A DNA stretch of 64,000 bases from Synechococcus sp. RSCCF101 (GTDB lineage Bacteria; Cyanobacteriota; Cyanobacteriia; PCC-6307; Cyanobiaceae): positions 310,001-374,000 of the forward strand of contig NZ_CP035632.1 of assembly GCF_008807075.1 (NCBI RefSeq), written 5' to 3'. This document shows positions 45,494-55,682 of the stretch, in pieces. How positions within the stretch are numbered: position 1 is the first letter of the stretch; every line of letters starts with the position of its first letter. The notes beneath the pieces were generated by a model. That model was not told the origin of the DNA and ran no database searches. It was given only the letters and a program-made list of their open reading frames with translations. Made by a program: the position numbers and the translations under genes.

Positions 45494-45868
45494 ATGGCCG
45501 GCACGGAACCGGACGCGATCGACCCCCGTTCCCTGCCGGTGGCCCGGCGGGTGCAGATCCTGGTTCGCGCCCTCGATGGCGCCAAGAAGACCAATGAGGC
45601 CCTGGCCGCCTGCCGCACCGGCGATGAGCTGGTGGCCGTGCTTCTCAATGCCTCCGCCAGGCTCGGACTGGCCCTCAGCCGCGATGATCTGATGCGGACG
45701 CCTCCGATCCGCGACTGGATCTGGTGGAAGGGCAACAGCGCCCTGCTGACCATCGGCGACGATCGCCCCCGCTACCAGCAGGACCGGCTTGCGCCGCCGC
45801 AGCCGGCGAAGGACGACGCGGCGGCGGGTGAGACGCCCCGGCGCCGGCGCTTCCTCGGGTTGTTCTGA
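45494..45868 (+). CDS. Nif11-like domain protein (124 aa)
   Basis: Starting at ATG 45494 (MAGTEPDAID; ATG 45476 is also possible). Residues about 16-65 (LVRALDGAKKTNEALAACRTGDELVAVLLNASARLGLALSRDDL) resemble the Nif11 domain, which serves as leader of some ribosomal peptides and as a stand-alone domain. A WIWWKGNS motif follows, and the C-terminus is basic. There is no double-Gly cleavage site and no modifying enzyme beside it, so a peptide precursor role is unlikely. Function unknown. Confidence 0.65.
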   Translation: MAGTEPDAIDPRSLPVARRVQILVRALDGAKKTNEALAACRTGDELVAVLLNASARLGLALSRDDLMRTPPIRDWIWWKGNSALLTIGDDRPRYQQDRLAPPQPAKDDAAAGETPRRRRFLGLF

Positions 45869-45874
45869 TCCGCT

Positions 45875-46192
45875 TCAGCCCTCGGCCAGAGGATCGGGAA
45901 TGGAGGCGGACGGCGCCTCGAAGCTGCCGCGCACCACGAATTCCAGCCGCAGCTTCATGAAATCGATGAAGCGGGCATCGGTGGACACCACCGCTGCCGC
46001 GGGTCTCGGCACATCACCGGCCACCGCGCTGAGGGGCGCGCTCTCGAGGAAGGCCGGGCGCCGCAGCAGCCAGAAGTCCTTCTCCTTGCCCCGGCTGGCG
46101 AAGTGCTCCACCCGCTCGCGCAACACCTCCTCCAGGGGTTCCTCCTCCGTGAGGAAGCGCTCGCTGGCCGCCACGAAGTGGTAGGTGGTCAT
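45875..46192 (-). CDS. ycf54: Ycf54 / Mg-protoporphyrin ester cyclase assembly protein
   Basis: 105 aa. The sequence [75 protein letters not shown] matches the conserved Ycf54 fold used with AcsF for ring E formation in chlorophyll synthesis. Its ATG overlaps the pdxJ stop (ATGA), so they are translationally coupled. Confidence 0.95.
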   Translation of the reverse strand: MTTYHFVAASERFLTEEEPLEEVLRERVEHFASRGKEKDFWLLRRPAFLESAPLSAVAGDVPRPAAAVVSTDARFIDFMKLRLEFVVRGSFEAPSASIPDPLAEG

Positions 46193-46938
46193 GCGGGTCT
46201 GACTCCGGAATCCTCAGAACAGCGGGGATTCTGGATCAGCGCCCGCATCTGCCGCACCGCCTCCTGCAGCCCCACGGCCACCGCCCGGGCCACGATCGTG
46301 TGGCCGATGTTCAGCTCCTCCATGCCCTCGATTGCCGCCACCGCCTCCACGTTCTGATAAGTGAGGCCGTGGCCCGCGTTCACGCGCAGCCCCAGCGCGC
46401 GCGCCCGGGCCGTGCCTTCGATCAGACGGGCCAGTTCAGCGGTGCGCGCCTCCGCCGCGGCCTCGGCGTAGCCGCCGGTGTGCAGTTCGATCCAGCGGCA
46501 GCCGGTGCGGGCGCAGGCCTCGAGCTGACGGGCCTCCGGGTCGACGAACAGGCTCACCGGGATGCCGCTCTCCTGCAGCCGCGCGGTGATCGCGCTGATC
46601 TCCCGCTCCCGCGCCGCCACGTCCATGCCCCCCTCGGTGGTCACCTCCTCACGGCGCTCCGGCACGACGGTGACCATGTCCGGCCGGATCCGGGTGGCGA
46701 CCGCCACCATCTCCTCGGTGGCCGCCATCTCCAGGTTGAGCTTGGTGCGCACGGTGGCCCGCAGCAGTTCCACATCCCGGTCCTGGATGTGGCGGCGGTC
46801 CTCCCGCAGGTGGACGGTGATGCCATCGGCGCCCCCGAGTTCGGCCAGCAGCGCGTGGGTCACCGGATCCGGCTCCACCGTCCGGCGAGCCTGCCGGATG
46901 TTGGCGATGTGGTCGATGTTCACGCCGAGGCTGGCCAT
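46189..46938 (-). CDS. pdxJ: Pyridoxine 5'-phosphate synthase
   Basis: 249 aa from ATG 46938. PdxJ makes pyridoxine 5'-phosphate from 1-deoxyxylulose 5-phosphate and 3-amino-2-oxopropyl phosphate. Family motifs: [79 protein letters not shown] and [14 protein letters not shown]. Chosen because the upstream extension has no homology. Shares a transcript with ycf54. Confidence 0.96.
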   Translation of the reverse strand: MASLGVNIDHIANIRQARRTVEPDPVTHALLAELGGADGITVHLREDRRHIQDRDVELLRATVRTKLNLEMAATEEMVAVATRIRPDMVTVVPERREEVTTEGGMDVAAREREISAITARLQESGIPVSLFVDPEARQLEACARTGCRWIELHTGGYAEAAAEARTAELARLIEGTARARALGLRVNAGHGLTYQNVEAVAAIEGMEELNIGHTIVARAVAVGLQEAVRQMRALIQNPRCSEDSGVRPA

Positions 46939-47079
46939 CGCGGACGGTTGGGGTCGTTCACAACCATCCATGCTCCCGCCTCGCTGCCGCCGACCGTGAT
47001 GCGGCCGCTGGTGCAACTGCACGACACGCTCCGGGTGGCCGCCCCCGGCTCCGTAGCGTGAGGTGGTGCGTCAGCGGAC

Positions 47080-47817
47080 ATGGTGTCGGCCACGAGTGCC
47101 CCTACCGACTCCGGTTCTCCCACGCCAGCGATGACCCGCCGGGAGGCCAGTCTCTGCACCGGCATCGATCCCAGGCTGGCGCCGCTGGCGATGGTGCTCA
47201 CCCAGGACGTGATCCTGCCGCTCCAGTTCCGCAGCGTGACCGTGATCGGCGCCGGCAACCTGCCCCGGCAGGGTCCGCTGCTGCTGGCTCCCACCCACCG
47301 GGCGCGCTGGGATGCTCTGCTGCTCCCCCACGCGGCCGGCCGCCGGGTCACCGGCCGTGACTGCCGCTTCATGGTCACCCGCGATGAGATGGCCGGACTG
47401 CAGGGCTGGTTCCTCAAGCGACTGGGCTGCTTCCCGGTCGATCAGAGCCGCCCGTCGATGGCCAGCCTGCGCCATGCCATCGACCTGCTCGGGGAGCATC
47501 AGCAGGTGGTGCTGTTCCCTGAGGGACGCATCCGCCGTGCTGATGAACCGATCCGCATCAAGCAGGGTCTGGCCCGGCTCGCCCTGATGGCCCATGCCCG
47601 GGGGGTGCCGGTGCAGGTGGTGCCGGTGGGCATCGGCTACAGCCGCTCGCGACCGGCACCCCGGGCCGCGGCGGCCCTGTGTTTCGGTGAACCGCTGGCG
47701 GTGAGCGGGTCGGGCCGATCGGCCGTGACCGGCCTCTCCCAGCAGCTCTCGGCCGCGATGGCCGCCGCCGAGCAGCGTGCCCGACGCCACGTGGGGAGGC
47801 CGATCGCCTCGGCTTAA
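47080..47817 (+). CDS. plsC: 1-acylglycerol-3-phosphate O-acyltransferase
   Basis: 245 aa acyltransferase that forms phosphatidate from lysophosphatidate. The HX4D motif is present (THRARWDALLL), with CFPVDQSRPSMASLR, the FPEGRI block and VPVQVVPVGIGYS. No strong membrane helix is visible apart from a short hydrophobic stretch. ATG 47080 is preceded by a 141-bp gap from pdxJ, divergent. Substrate chain length not determinable. Confidence 0.9.
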   Translation: MVSATSAPTDSGSPTPAMTRREASLCTGIDPRLAPLAMVLTQDVILPLQFRSVTVIGAGNLPRQGPLLLAPTHRARWDALLLPHAAGRRVTGRDCRFMVTRDEMAGLQGWFLKRLGCFPVDQSRPSMASLRHAIDLLGEHQQVVLFPEGRIRRADEPIRIKQGLARLALMAHARGVPVQVVPVGIGYSRSRPAPRAAAALCFGEPLAVSGSGRSAVTGLSQQLSAAMAAAEQRARRHVGRPIASA

Positions 47818-47843
47818 CATTCCGGCCTCATCGCCTCCGAGCC

Positions 47844-48398
47844 GTGCTGCCCGCCTTCGTCCTCCGCCGCCAGTCGCTGCGCAACCGGCTGTGGATGGCT
47901 CCGGCGCTGGTCGCCGCCTGCCTGCTGCCGGTCGCGCCGATCCAGGCTCAGGACGAGTCCGGCCGGGTGCTGGCCCAGCCCCAGACCGGCTTCAATAACG
48001 ATGCGGTTCGCTCCTTCCTGGCCCAGGGGGATGCGGCGGCCGCGGCCGGCAACTTCGCAGAAGCGAGGGCCAGCTACGACAAGGCCCGTGACGCCTCCCG
48101 CAAGCTGCTGGGCTTCTACCGCGACCTGGGCGGCTCCTTCCGCGGTCTCGATGCCCGCATCCCGCGTGAGATGGATCAGCGGGGCCGCACCTCCCTGGAA
48201 CTGCTCGCCCAGACCAACCTGCGCCTGGCGGCCCTGTTCCGGCGTCAGAACCAGCCCGAGGTGGCTGTTCCGGTGCTGGTGGAGGTGGTCAAGCTGATGA
48301 CCCCGTCGCGCGAGGAGGGCCGCAAGGCCTACCAGTCCCTGATCGAACTGGGATTCGTCGACACCCCCTACACGGCTCCCCCTCTGGGTGGCTCCTGA
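47844..48398 (+). CDS. Conserved secreted hypothetical protein (184 aa)
   Basis: A signal peptide (LWMAPALVAACLLPVAPIQAQ) follows a short basic N-terminus; the start is a GTG at 47844. The mature part has a TPR-like helical repeat (SFLAQGDAAAAAGNFAEARASYDKARDASRKLLG), a Gly/Arg stretch and a second helical region (NLRLAALFRRQNQPEVAVPVLVEVVKL), ending YTAPPLGGS. Typical of the bolA-grxD neighbourhood in picocyanobacteria. Function unknown. Confidence 0.72.
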   Translation: MLPAFVLRRQSLRNRLWMAPALVAACLLPVAPIQAQDESGRVLAQPQTGFNNDAVRSFLAQGDAAAAAGNFAEARASYDKARDASRKLLGFYRDLGGSFRGLDARIPREMDQRGRTSLELLAQTNLRLAALFRRQNQPEVAVPVLVEVVKLMTPSREEGRKAYQSLIELGFVDTPYTAPPLGGS

Positions 48399-48465
48399 TC
48401 CGGCCGGCGTCAGTTGACCCTCCGCAGCACGTACATTCCAGGGCATTGATGAGCCCGATCAGCCC

Positions 48466-48699
48466 ATGGTGACGCCGGATCAGGTGCGCGAGGCGATTCA
48501 GTCGTCTCTGCCGGATGCATCCGTTGAGGTGGAAGACCTCACCGGCGGTGGTGATCATCTCTCGGTGAAGGTGGTGTCCAGTCGCTTCAGCGGCCTCAGC
48601 CGCATTCGTCAGCATCAGATGGTCTACGCCGCCCTCAAGGGTGAGCTGGCCACGGAGGCCATTCACGCGCTTGCTCTGAACACGGCCACCCCGGCCTGA
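48466..48699 (+). CDS. bolA: BolA-family protein
   Basis: 77 aa. Sequence pattern [47 protein letters not shown] with the conserved loop histidine and the VxHQxVY signature of BolA. BolA works with monothiol glutaredoxins to bind or transfer [2Fe-2S] clusters; the next gene is exactly that partner. Confidence 0.94.
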   Translation: MVTPDQVREAIQSSLPDASVEVEDLTGGGDHLSVKVVSSRFSGLSRIRQHQMVYAALKGELATEAIHALALNTATPA

Positions 48700-48759
48700 C
48701 GCATCGCCGCAGCCAACGCGGCGGCCTCACTCCCACTGTTGTCTCCTTTCTCCAGTTCC

Positions 48760-49083
48760 ATGGAACCCGCCACCAAGCAACGCATCGAGAGCATCATTCA
48801 ATCTAGCCCCGTCGTGGTGTTCATGAAGGGGAACAAGCTGATGCCTCAGTGCGGCTTCTCCAACAACGTGGTGCAGATCCTCAACTCACTCGGCATCAGC
48901 TTCGAAACCTTCGATGTCCTGAGCGATATGGATGTGCGTCAGGGAATCAAGGAGTACTCGGAATGGCCCACCATCCCTCAGGTGTACGTGAAGGGTGAGT
49001 TCATCGGCGGCTCCGACATCCTGATCGAGATGTACAACTCCGGCGAGCTGCGCGAGAAGCTCACCGTGGCCCTGGCCTCCTGA
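48760..49083 (+). CDS. grxD: Monothiol glutaredoxin, Grx4 type
   Basis: 107 aa from ATG 48760. CGFS active site in [15 protein letters not shown], plus [19 protein letters not shown], the canonical GSH and cluster-binding loop. It coordinates [2Fe-2S] clusters with glutathione and partners BolA. TTG 48739 is also in frame but adds residues with no homology. Confidence 0.96.
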   Translation: MEPATKQRIESIIQSSPVVVFMKGNKLMPQCGFSNNVVQILNSLGISFETFDVLSDMDVRQGIKEYSEWPTIPQVYVKGEFIGGSDILIEMYNSGELREKLTVALAS

Positions 49084-49098
49084 AGGCGGCGGCCAGCC

Positions 49099-49371
49099 TC
49101 AGCCCCGGTGGCTTCTGGGTTCGTAGAGCACCGCCACATCGCCATCGGGGCCGATGAAGCTGGAGGGATCCATGATCCAGCGATCCACCACCTGCTCCAG
49201 CCGGTGCTGGTCGCGGGGGTCCAGCTGGCCGGAGCGCCTCAGGGCGTGCAGATAGCCGTCGGCGTAGAGCCGCAGCTCACTGGGGCTGTGATAGCGGCTC
49301 GTCAGCTCCTGGCATGCATCGCACAACGACTGGAAGTGACGGATGGCCTCGGGATTCTCCAGGGCAGTCAT
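49099..49371 (-). CDS. DUF6761-like small cyanobacterial protein (90 aa)
   Basis: From ATG 49371: MTALENPEAIRHFQSLCDACQELTSRYHSPSELRLYADGYLHALRRSG. All-helical, ending YEPRSHRG; the WIMDPSSFIGPDG stretch is also conserved in picocyanobacterial homologues as I recall. No biochemical role known. Convergent with grxD (15 bp). The 199-bp gap upstream separates it from the divergent response regulator. Confidence 0.75.
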   Translation of the reverse strand: MTALENPEAIRHFQSLCDACQELTSRYHSPSELRLYADGYLHALRRSGQLDPRDQHRLEQVVDRWIMDPSSFIGPDGDVAVLYEPRSHRG

Positions 49372-49570
49372 GGCGATGAGCGCCGCGGTGGTCGATGCAG
49401 GGGCCGGGTGCGACGGGAAGCAGCGGCTCGGACCGTTGGGACGGGCGCTGCAGTGACGACTACTGGCCGGCCATGCAATATCCCTTACCGTACCGAGCGC
49501 AACCACGTTCTGTGAGATCCCGTCACGGGATGTCCTCCGCCCCGTTCCTTCATCCGACATCCATCTGCGC

Positions 49571-50359
49571 GTGACTTCCCAGACCGATCCCTCTCTCCCT
49601 CCAGGCGCTGAGGCCGATCCCTCCCCCAAGCGGGTTCTGGTGGTCGAGCCGCACCCCACCCTGCGCACGGTCCTGGCCCAGAGGCTGCGTCAGGACGGCC
49701 ATCTCACCGCGGCGGTCGCCTCCGCCCGTGAGGCGCTCGATCTCTGCGCGGATCAGTCGCCGGATCTTCTGGTCAGCGCCGAGATCCTCGAGCACAGCTC
49801 GGCTCTGCGGCTGGCCACCCAGCTGCGCTGCCCCGCCATCGTGCTCACGGCCCGCTCCGGCGCCGAGCCGGTGGTTACCCTGCTGGACGCCGGCGCTCAG
49901 GATGTGCTGCGCAAGCCCTTCGGTCTCGAGGAACTGGCCGCCCGCTGCCGGGCCATGCTGCGGCGCGGCAACACCGGACTCCAGGAACAGGTCTGTGTCG
50001 GGCCCCTGAAGGTGCATCTGCTGCTGCGCCAGGTCACGCTTCAGGATCAGCCCGTTGAGCTGTCCCCCAGGGAGTTCGCCCTCCTCTGCGCCCTGCTGAT
50101 GCCGCCCGGCATGGTCCGCAGCCGTCAGCAGCTGCTGCGCATGGCCTGGCCACCCTTCAGCGGCGGCCCCCGCTCGGTCGACACCCAGGTGCTCACCCTG
50201 CGGCGCAAGCTCGAGCAGGCCGGCCTCGGCGAGGGCGGTGGCATCACCACCGTGAGGCAGCAGGGCTATCGCTTCAGCCTCGACACCATTCCCCTCGAGC
50301 CCTCGGACGACAGCCGCAGCAGCGGTGTCGGGGCCCCGGTCAATCAGGCGGTCGGCTGA
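49571..50359 (+). CDS. OmpR-type response regulator lacking the phospho-aspartate
   Basis: 262 aa, GTG start. The receiver domain (KRVLVVEPHPTLRTVLAQRL to about 135) keeps the signature Thr93 (IVLTARS) and Lys115 (VLRKPF), but the acidic pair is Glu-Pro (E26-P27) and the phosphorylation site Asp is replaced (PDLLVSAEIL; Ala70 or Ser69). A winged-helix OmpR effector domain follows (ELSPREFALLCALLMPPGMVRSRQQLLRMAW, RSVDTQVLTLRRKLEQAG, TVRQQGYRFSL). It is probably a phosphorylation-independent DNA-binding regulator. No sensor kinase is beside it. Confidence 0.9.
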   Translation: MTSQTDPSLPPGAEADPSPKRVLVVEPHPTLRTVLAQRLRQDGHLTAAVASAREALDLCADQSPDLLVSAEILEHSSALRLATQLRCPAIVLTARSGAEPVVTLLDAGAQDVLRKPFGLEELAARCRAMLRRGNTGLQEQVCVGPLKVHLLLRQVTLQDQPVELSPREFALLCALLMPPGMVRSRQQLLRMAWPPFSGGPRSVDTQVLTLRRKLEQAGLGEGGGITTVRQQGYRFSLDTIPLEPSDDSRSSGVGAPVNQAVG

Positions 50360-50386
50360 CGCCGGTGCTCCGCCGGCAGCCGATGG

Positions 50387-50944
50387 TCAGATTGGGCCGC
50401 TGGTCCAACCCAGCGCGCCTGCGGTCATCTCCCCGGCCAGCATCAGCCCGCTGAGCACGGCGAGGAGCCGGTAGGTCCAGGGCGGGGTGAGCCGGCCCAC
50501 GCCAGCCAGATCCAGACCGCTGCGCTCGTGCAGCAGCTCGAGGAACCGATCGAAGCGCTCCAGCCGCTGGGGCAGCAGCAGATGGCGGCCATCCCCGGTG
50601 CGGATGTAGTGCACCCGTCCCCCCTGGCTGGTGGTGACCGGCACCAGCCGCTCCACCAGGGGCCACTCCACACGCCACGACGAACCGCGGAAGGCCGCGG
50701 CGGCCCAGGCCGGCCAGCTGCGCTCCAGGGCTTCCGCGCTCACCGTGACCCGCTCGCTCAGCAAGGCCAGTACCAGCAGCAGCCCCAACGGCAGGGCCAG
50801 CAGCATGAGCAGCCTGGCGTTGCCGCTGGCCATCAGCGGCAGCGGCAACGCCAGGGCGCCATAGAGAAGAATCAGAGTGGTGCGGATCAACGGATCGAGC
50901 CCGAAGCTCTCGCTGGTCCGTTCCGTTCCGGCTTCGGCTGACAT
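50387..50944 (-). CDS. Hypothetical membrane protein (185 aa)
   Basis: Two hydrophobic segments near residues 23-65 (LIRTTLILLYGALALPLPLMA; LMLLALPLGLLLVLALL), a soluble part with a PH-like beta pattern (WRVEWPLVERLVPVTTSQGGRVHYIRTGDGRHLLLPQRLERF), and a third segment at the C-terminus. The mixed layout suggests a membrane protein with a cytoplasmic PH-like domain. No named family. Convergent with the response regulator (27 bp). Confidence 0.68.
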   Translation of the reverse strand: MSAEAGTERTSESFGLDPLIRTTLILLYGALALPLPLMASGNARLLMLLALPLGLLLVLALLSERVTVSAEALERSWPAWAAAAFRGSSWRVEWPLVERLVPVTTSQGGRVHYIRTGDGRHLLLPQRLERFDRFLELLHERSGLDLAGVGRLTPPWTYRLLAVLSGLMLAGEMTAGALGWTSGPI

Positions 50945-50955
50945 GGCGGGGTCCT

Positions 50956-51243
50956 TCAGCGATCGTCCGCTGAGCCGGGCAGCGGTTCGATCAACGACGG
51001 CGGCTGATACACGCCCCCGAACACCTCGGCCTCGCGACCCTCCCAGAACGCACCCAGCTTCATCAGGTCGCTGTGGGCTTCGCGCACCCGTTCGAGGTAG
51101 GTGTCCGGATCGAGAGTGTCCTTCTCCTCCTTGAGCCGGGCCAGACGCAGCATCTGCAGCATCCAGGGCTTGCTGAGCTCGCCGCGGGCCTCCAGGTAAC
51201 GGGCCAGATCGGCGGATGAGGGGGGCGGCGACGCCTCGGACAT
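50956..51243 (-). CDS. Hypothetical helical protein (95 aa)
   Basis: From ATG 51243 (MSEASPPPSSADLARYLEARGELSKPWMLQMLRLARLKEEKDTLDPDTYLERVREAHSDLMKLG). Conserved-looking cyanobacterial protein without a named domain; C-terminus EVFGGVYQPPSLIEPLPG. Twelve bases upstream of the membrane-protein gene on the same strand, so likely cotranscribed with it. Confidence 0.68.
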   Translation of the reverse strand: MSEASPPPSSADLARYLEARGELSKPWMLQMLRLARLKEEKDTLDPDTYLERVREAHSDLMKLGAFWEGREAEVFGGVYQPPSLIEPLPGSADDR

Positions 51244-51296
51244 GCGGAACACCACGGTTCAGCGCAGCCTATGGGGGATGGCCTGGCCGCCGGGGC

Positions 51297-52835
51297 TCAG
51301 GCCGGCAGGGCCCAGGGATTGAGACCCAGATCGGCACCGACCCGGTGGGCGCAGGCAAAGCCGCTGAAGGCCACCGCATTGAGCCCCTGGCCGGGGAAGC
51401 AGGAGTCGCCGACGCAGTAGAGCCCGGGGACCCCGGTTCGGTTGAACGGCATCGGCAGCAGGCCGGGCAGCCTGCGGGCGGGGATCGGGCCATAGCTCCC
51501 CTGGAAGCGCCCGAGGAAGCGCCGGTGGCTGCGCGGTGTGCCCACCTCCCGGTGGCTGATGGCCTGATGCAGCCCGGGCAGGATCGCCTCCAGCCGGGAG
51601 ATCAATCGATCGGCCGCCGCCTGCTTGCGGGCCGCATAGGCGCTGGGCCCCAGGTCCGTCCAGGTCTGCATCGACGAGGGGGTGAAGGCATGGACGATGT
51701 GGTGCCCGTCGGGGGCGAGGGCCGGATCCAGCAGCGTCGGAATCGACACGAACACGGTGCCCTGCTCAGCCTCCATCTCCTCCCAGGTCTCCAGAAGCAG
51801 GTGATGGCAATGGCTGCCGGCCGGGATCACATCCGCCCGCACGCCCAGGTGCAGGGAGAGGAAGGAGGGCGAGGGCACGTACCGGCGGCGCCAGCGCTCC
51901 TCGGAGGCCGGGGTGTGGGCCTCATCCACCAGGGCCTGGGAGGCTCCTCCTCCGGCGAAGGTGTCCCAGCGGGTGGCGTTGGAGATCACCCGCCGTGCCC
52001 GCAGCTCCTCGCCACTGGCCAGGGCCACGCCCACGGCACGCCCCTGCTCCAGCAGAACCCGGGTGACCCGGGCGCCGTAGCGGATTGCACCGCCGTGACG
52101 ATCCAGGCCCCGCACCAGCTGGGTGGCGATGGTGCCCACACCGCCGCGGGGGTAGTTGATGCCGCCGGCATGGCGATCGGAGAACACCATGCCGGCATTG
52201 ATCATCGGGGTGCGGTCGGCCGGCATCACCGACCAGCAGAAGCACTCCATGTCGATGAAGCGCAGCAGTTCCGGGTCCCGGATGTGGCGCCGGGCCACAT
52301 CGCCCGCATTGACCGGCAGCCAGCGGGCCAGGCCCAGACAGGCGAGCGGAGCCCGGAAGAACACCTTGGTCAGATAGGCGGGATCCTCCAGCGACAGCAG
52401 CGGCATCGCATCGAGGCAGCGGAACACCTGCCAGCAGGTGTCGTAGAAGCGGCGGATGCCGGTCGCCTCGTGGGGAAAGCGGTTGGTGAGGGTGGCCAGG
52501 AACGTCTCGTAGTCCCGATCCACCGCCAGCTGCAGACCTCCCGGCAGGTGGTACTCCAGCTGAACGGGGTCGGGGATCGTGTCGCAGTGCTCATCGACCG
52601 CCGCCAGGGCCCGGGTGAGCAGGTTGGTGGTGCCCTTGCTGCCGAAGCCGAAGATCATCGAGGCGCCCACATCGAAGGTGTAGCCCTCGCGCTGGAAGGC
52701 CCCGCCACTGCCTCCCGGAATCAGGTACCGCTCCAGCACCAGCACCTTCGCTCCCTTTGCGGCCAGCTGGGTCGCGCTCACCAGCCCGCCCATGCCGGAG
52801 CCGATCACGATCACATCCCAGTCCTGGCCCTGCAC
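51297..52835 (-). CDS. crtH: Carotenoid isomerase (prolycopene isomerase, CrtISO)
   Basis: 512 aa flavoprotein that converts poly-cis-lycopene (prolycopene) to all-trans-lycopene. The N-terminal dinucleotide motif is VIVIGSGMGGLVSATQLAAKGAKVLVLERYLIPGG; CRTISO-type blocks follow (RFPHEATGIRRFYDTCWQVF, DMECFCWSVMPADRTPMINAGMV, INYPRGGVGTIATQLVRGL), and the C-terminal FAD motif GLYCVGDSCFPGQGLNAVAFSGFACAHRV. It is needed when light does not isomerise the carotenoids. Confidence 0.96.
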   Translation of the reverse strand: MQGQDWDVIVIGSGMGGLVSATQLAAKGAKVLVLERYLIPGGSGGAFQREGYTFDVGASMIFGFGSKGTTNLLTRALAAVDEHCDTIPDPVQLEYHLPGGLQLAVDRDYETFLATLTNRFPHEATGIRRFYDTCWQVFRCLDAMPLLSLEDPAYLTKVFFRAPLACLGLARWLPVNAGDVARRHIRDPELLRFIDMECFCWSVMPADRTPMINAGMVFSDRHAGGINYPRGGVGTIATQLVRGLDRHGGAIRYGARVTRVLLEQGRAVGVALASGEELRARRVISNATRWDTFAGGGASQALVDEAHTPASEERWRRRYVPSPSFLSLHLGVRADVIPAGSHCHHLLLETWEEMEAEQGTVFVSIPTLLDPALAPDGHHIVHAFTPSSMQTWTDLGPSAYAARKQAAADRLISRLEAILPGLHQAISHREVGTPRSHRRFLGRFQGSYGPIPARRLPGLLPMPFNRTGVPGLYCVGDSCFPGQGLNAVAFSGFACAHRVGADLGLNPWALPA

Positions 52836-52861
52836 GTGCTCTTCCGAACGGTGCTGGAACC

Positions 52862-53378
52862 CTAGGGGTCAACCGGCGGCGGAGAGGGACGGCCGGCGGA
52901 AGCCGGCTCCGCTCGCTCGCTGCCGGGAGCGAGCCGGACCACGGCGCTCAGGCCTCCTGCGAGAACGGCCAGCGCCGCCGTGATGGCCAGCCCGCCACGG
53001 AGCAGATCCCGTCGCTGTCGCTGTCTCAGGGCCGTCACGTCCGGCCCGCTGAGGCCGGCGCGGCGCAGCACGCGCAGCATCGCCCCACGCAGCCGGAGGG
53101 CCTGACCACCAGCGCCCATCAGCTCGAGCCGGCCGGTCAGCTGCACGGTCGTCCCTGCTGGGGCCGGTCCGGGCTTCAGCGTCCAGTCCAGATGGACCGG
53201 CAGCAGGGCGGGGGAACCTGCGCCGCTGATCCAGCGAGGCCGTTCACGGGCCTGGATCCGCTGGCGTCGCGGCGCAGTCTCCACGGACTCGATCAGGAAC
53301 CTCTCCCGTTCCAGGGCTTGAATCAGCTGCTCCCGCAGGCGGACCGCATCCCTGCCGCTGCTGAGTTGTCCCTGGATC

Positions 53379-53395
<17 letters not shown>
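52862..53395 (-). CDS. Hypothetical protein with a C-terminal membrane helix (177 aa)
   Basis: The N-terminal domain (about 1-125) shows an alpha/beta pattern ([52 protein letters not shown]) like a DUF4105- or SRPBCC-type lipid-binding domain, followed by one membrane helix (about 132-155) and a Pro-rich tail. No name assigned. Overlaps the trmFO 3' end by 17 bp. Confidence 0.6.
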
Positions 53396-54788
<1,393 letters not shown>

Positions 54789-54810
54789 GGGTGGGACGGG
54801 GTCAGGCGGC

Positions 54811-54933
54811 TCAGGCGCGTGGGCGGTCGAGCATCATCTGCAGCTGGCCCACGGCGGCCCGGCCGATGTTGAACAGCGCCCAGCCGAGGGCCAGCAGCAC
54901 CGGAAAGGCAACGATCAGCAGCCGGAGGTCCAT
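54811..54933 (-). CDS. psbY: Photosystem II protein Y (PsbY)
   Basis: A 40-codon gene translated from ATG 54933 to TGA 54811: [20 protein letters not shown] then [20 protein letters not shown]. One membrane helix (about 5-20), an N-terminal Asp-Leu/Trp and the FNIG motif followed by a short helical tail match PsbY (PF06298), a small subunit beside cytochrome b559. It is below the usual ORF length cut-off and 22 bp upstream of trmFO on the same strand, so it could share that transcript. Confidence 0.85.
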   Translation of the reverse strand: MDLRLLIVAFPVLLALGWALFNIGRAAVGQLQMMLDRPRA

Positions 54934-55005
54934 CGGTTCGAAGCGGGCTTTGCGCGGCGATTTTACGGAGAGCCCGCCGGTTCGAGCCGGCGCTGCTGTG
55001 ATCGT

Positions 55006-55551
55006 TCACCCGGCGCTGCGGTGCAGCCGCGCCAGCTCGCTGTAATGCCGTGCGTGCTGCCGCTGCTTCTCGGCATCCGCCGCGCTGATCTCCCGCCGGC
55101 TCAGCGCCGGAACCCCGGCCACCAGGGTGCGCTCGGGCACATCCCGCGTCACCACCGCACCGGCGGCCACCAGGGCGCCTTCGCCCACGTGCACTCCGTT
55201 CAGGACCACGGCACCGATGCCGATCAGGCAGCCATCGGCCAGGGTCGCCCCATGAATCACCGCCCGGTGCCCCACGGTCACATCGGCGCCGATCCGCACC
55301 GGCTGGTCCGGATCGCCGTGCAGCACGGCCCCATCCTGCACATTGCTGCCGGCGCCCACATGGATGGCGCTCAGATCGCCGCGAGCCACCGCCATCGGCC
55401 AGAGACTGGCTCCTGCCTCGAGGGTCACATCGCCCACCACCAGCGCCTGGGGCGCCACCCAGGCCTCCGGATCGATGGTCGGTTCCGGCCAGGGTGCGGC
55501 GCGCATGGGGGTGGGTCGGCTCACGGCATTCTCCGCCGCTCCGGACGCCAT
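55006..55551 (-). CDS. Gamma-carbonic anhydrase-like hexapeptide-repeat protein
   Basis: 181 aa from ATG 55551 (ATG 55506 is possible). Left-handed beta-helix with hexapeptide repeats ([74 protein letters not shown]). The metal-binding histidines of the family appear in HVGAG..., GHRAVIHG, consistent with a gamma carbonic anhydrase (CcmM-like/YrdA type) or a related zinc acyltransferase. No RuBisCO-like domains are present, so it is not CcmM. Activity unproven. Confidence 0.85.
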   Translation of the reverse strand: MASGAAENAVSRPTPMRAAPWPEPTIDPEAWVAPQALVVGDVTLEAGASLWPMAVARGDLSAIHVGAGSNVQDGAVLHGDPDQPVRIGADVTVGHRAVIHGATLADGCLIGIGAVVLNGVHVGEGALVAAGAVVTRDVPERTLVAGVPALSRREISAADAEKQRQHARHYSELARLHRSAG

Positions 55552-55606
55552 GCAGCCGCGTGATACGTTCAGCTTGTTCCGGGCTGAGCAGCCCATGGAA
55601 CGGTTC

Positions 55607-55678
55607 GGGTCGCTAGCTCAGCGGTAGAGCACTCGGCTTTTAACCGATTGGTCCTCGGTTCGAATCCGAGGCGACCCA
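55607..55678 (+). tRNA. tRNA-Lys (anticodon TTT)
   Basis: 72 nt. Acceptor stem GGGTCGC pairs with GCGACCC; the D-arm contains GCTCAGCGGTAGAGC; the anticodon loop CTTTTAA on a 5-bp stem has TTT; the T-arm has GGTTCGAATCC. A single A (73) and no encoded CCA follow. The 3' end is four bases from the stop of arsJ on the other strand. Confidence 0.95.
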
Positions 55679-55682
55679 TTCT

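Noticed and set aside
45494-45868. Ribosomal peptide precursor (Nif11 leader)
   Set aside because: No GG/GA cleavage site, no core peptide composition, no modifying enzyme in the window.
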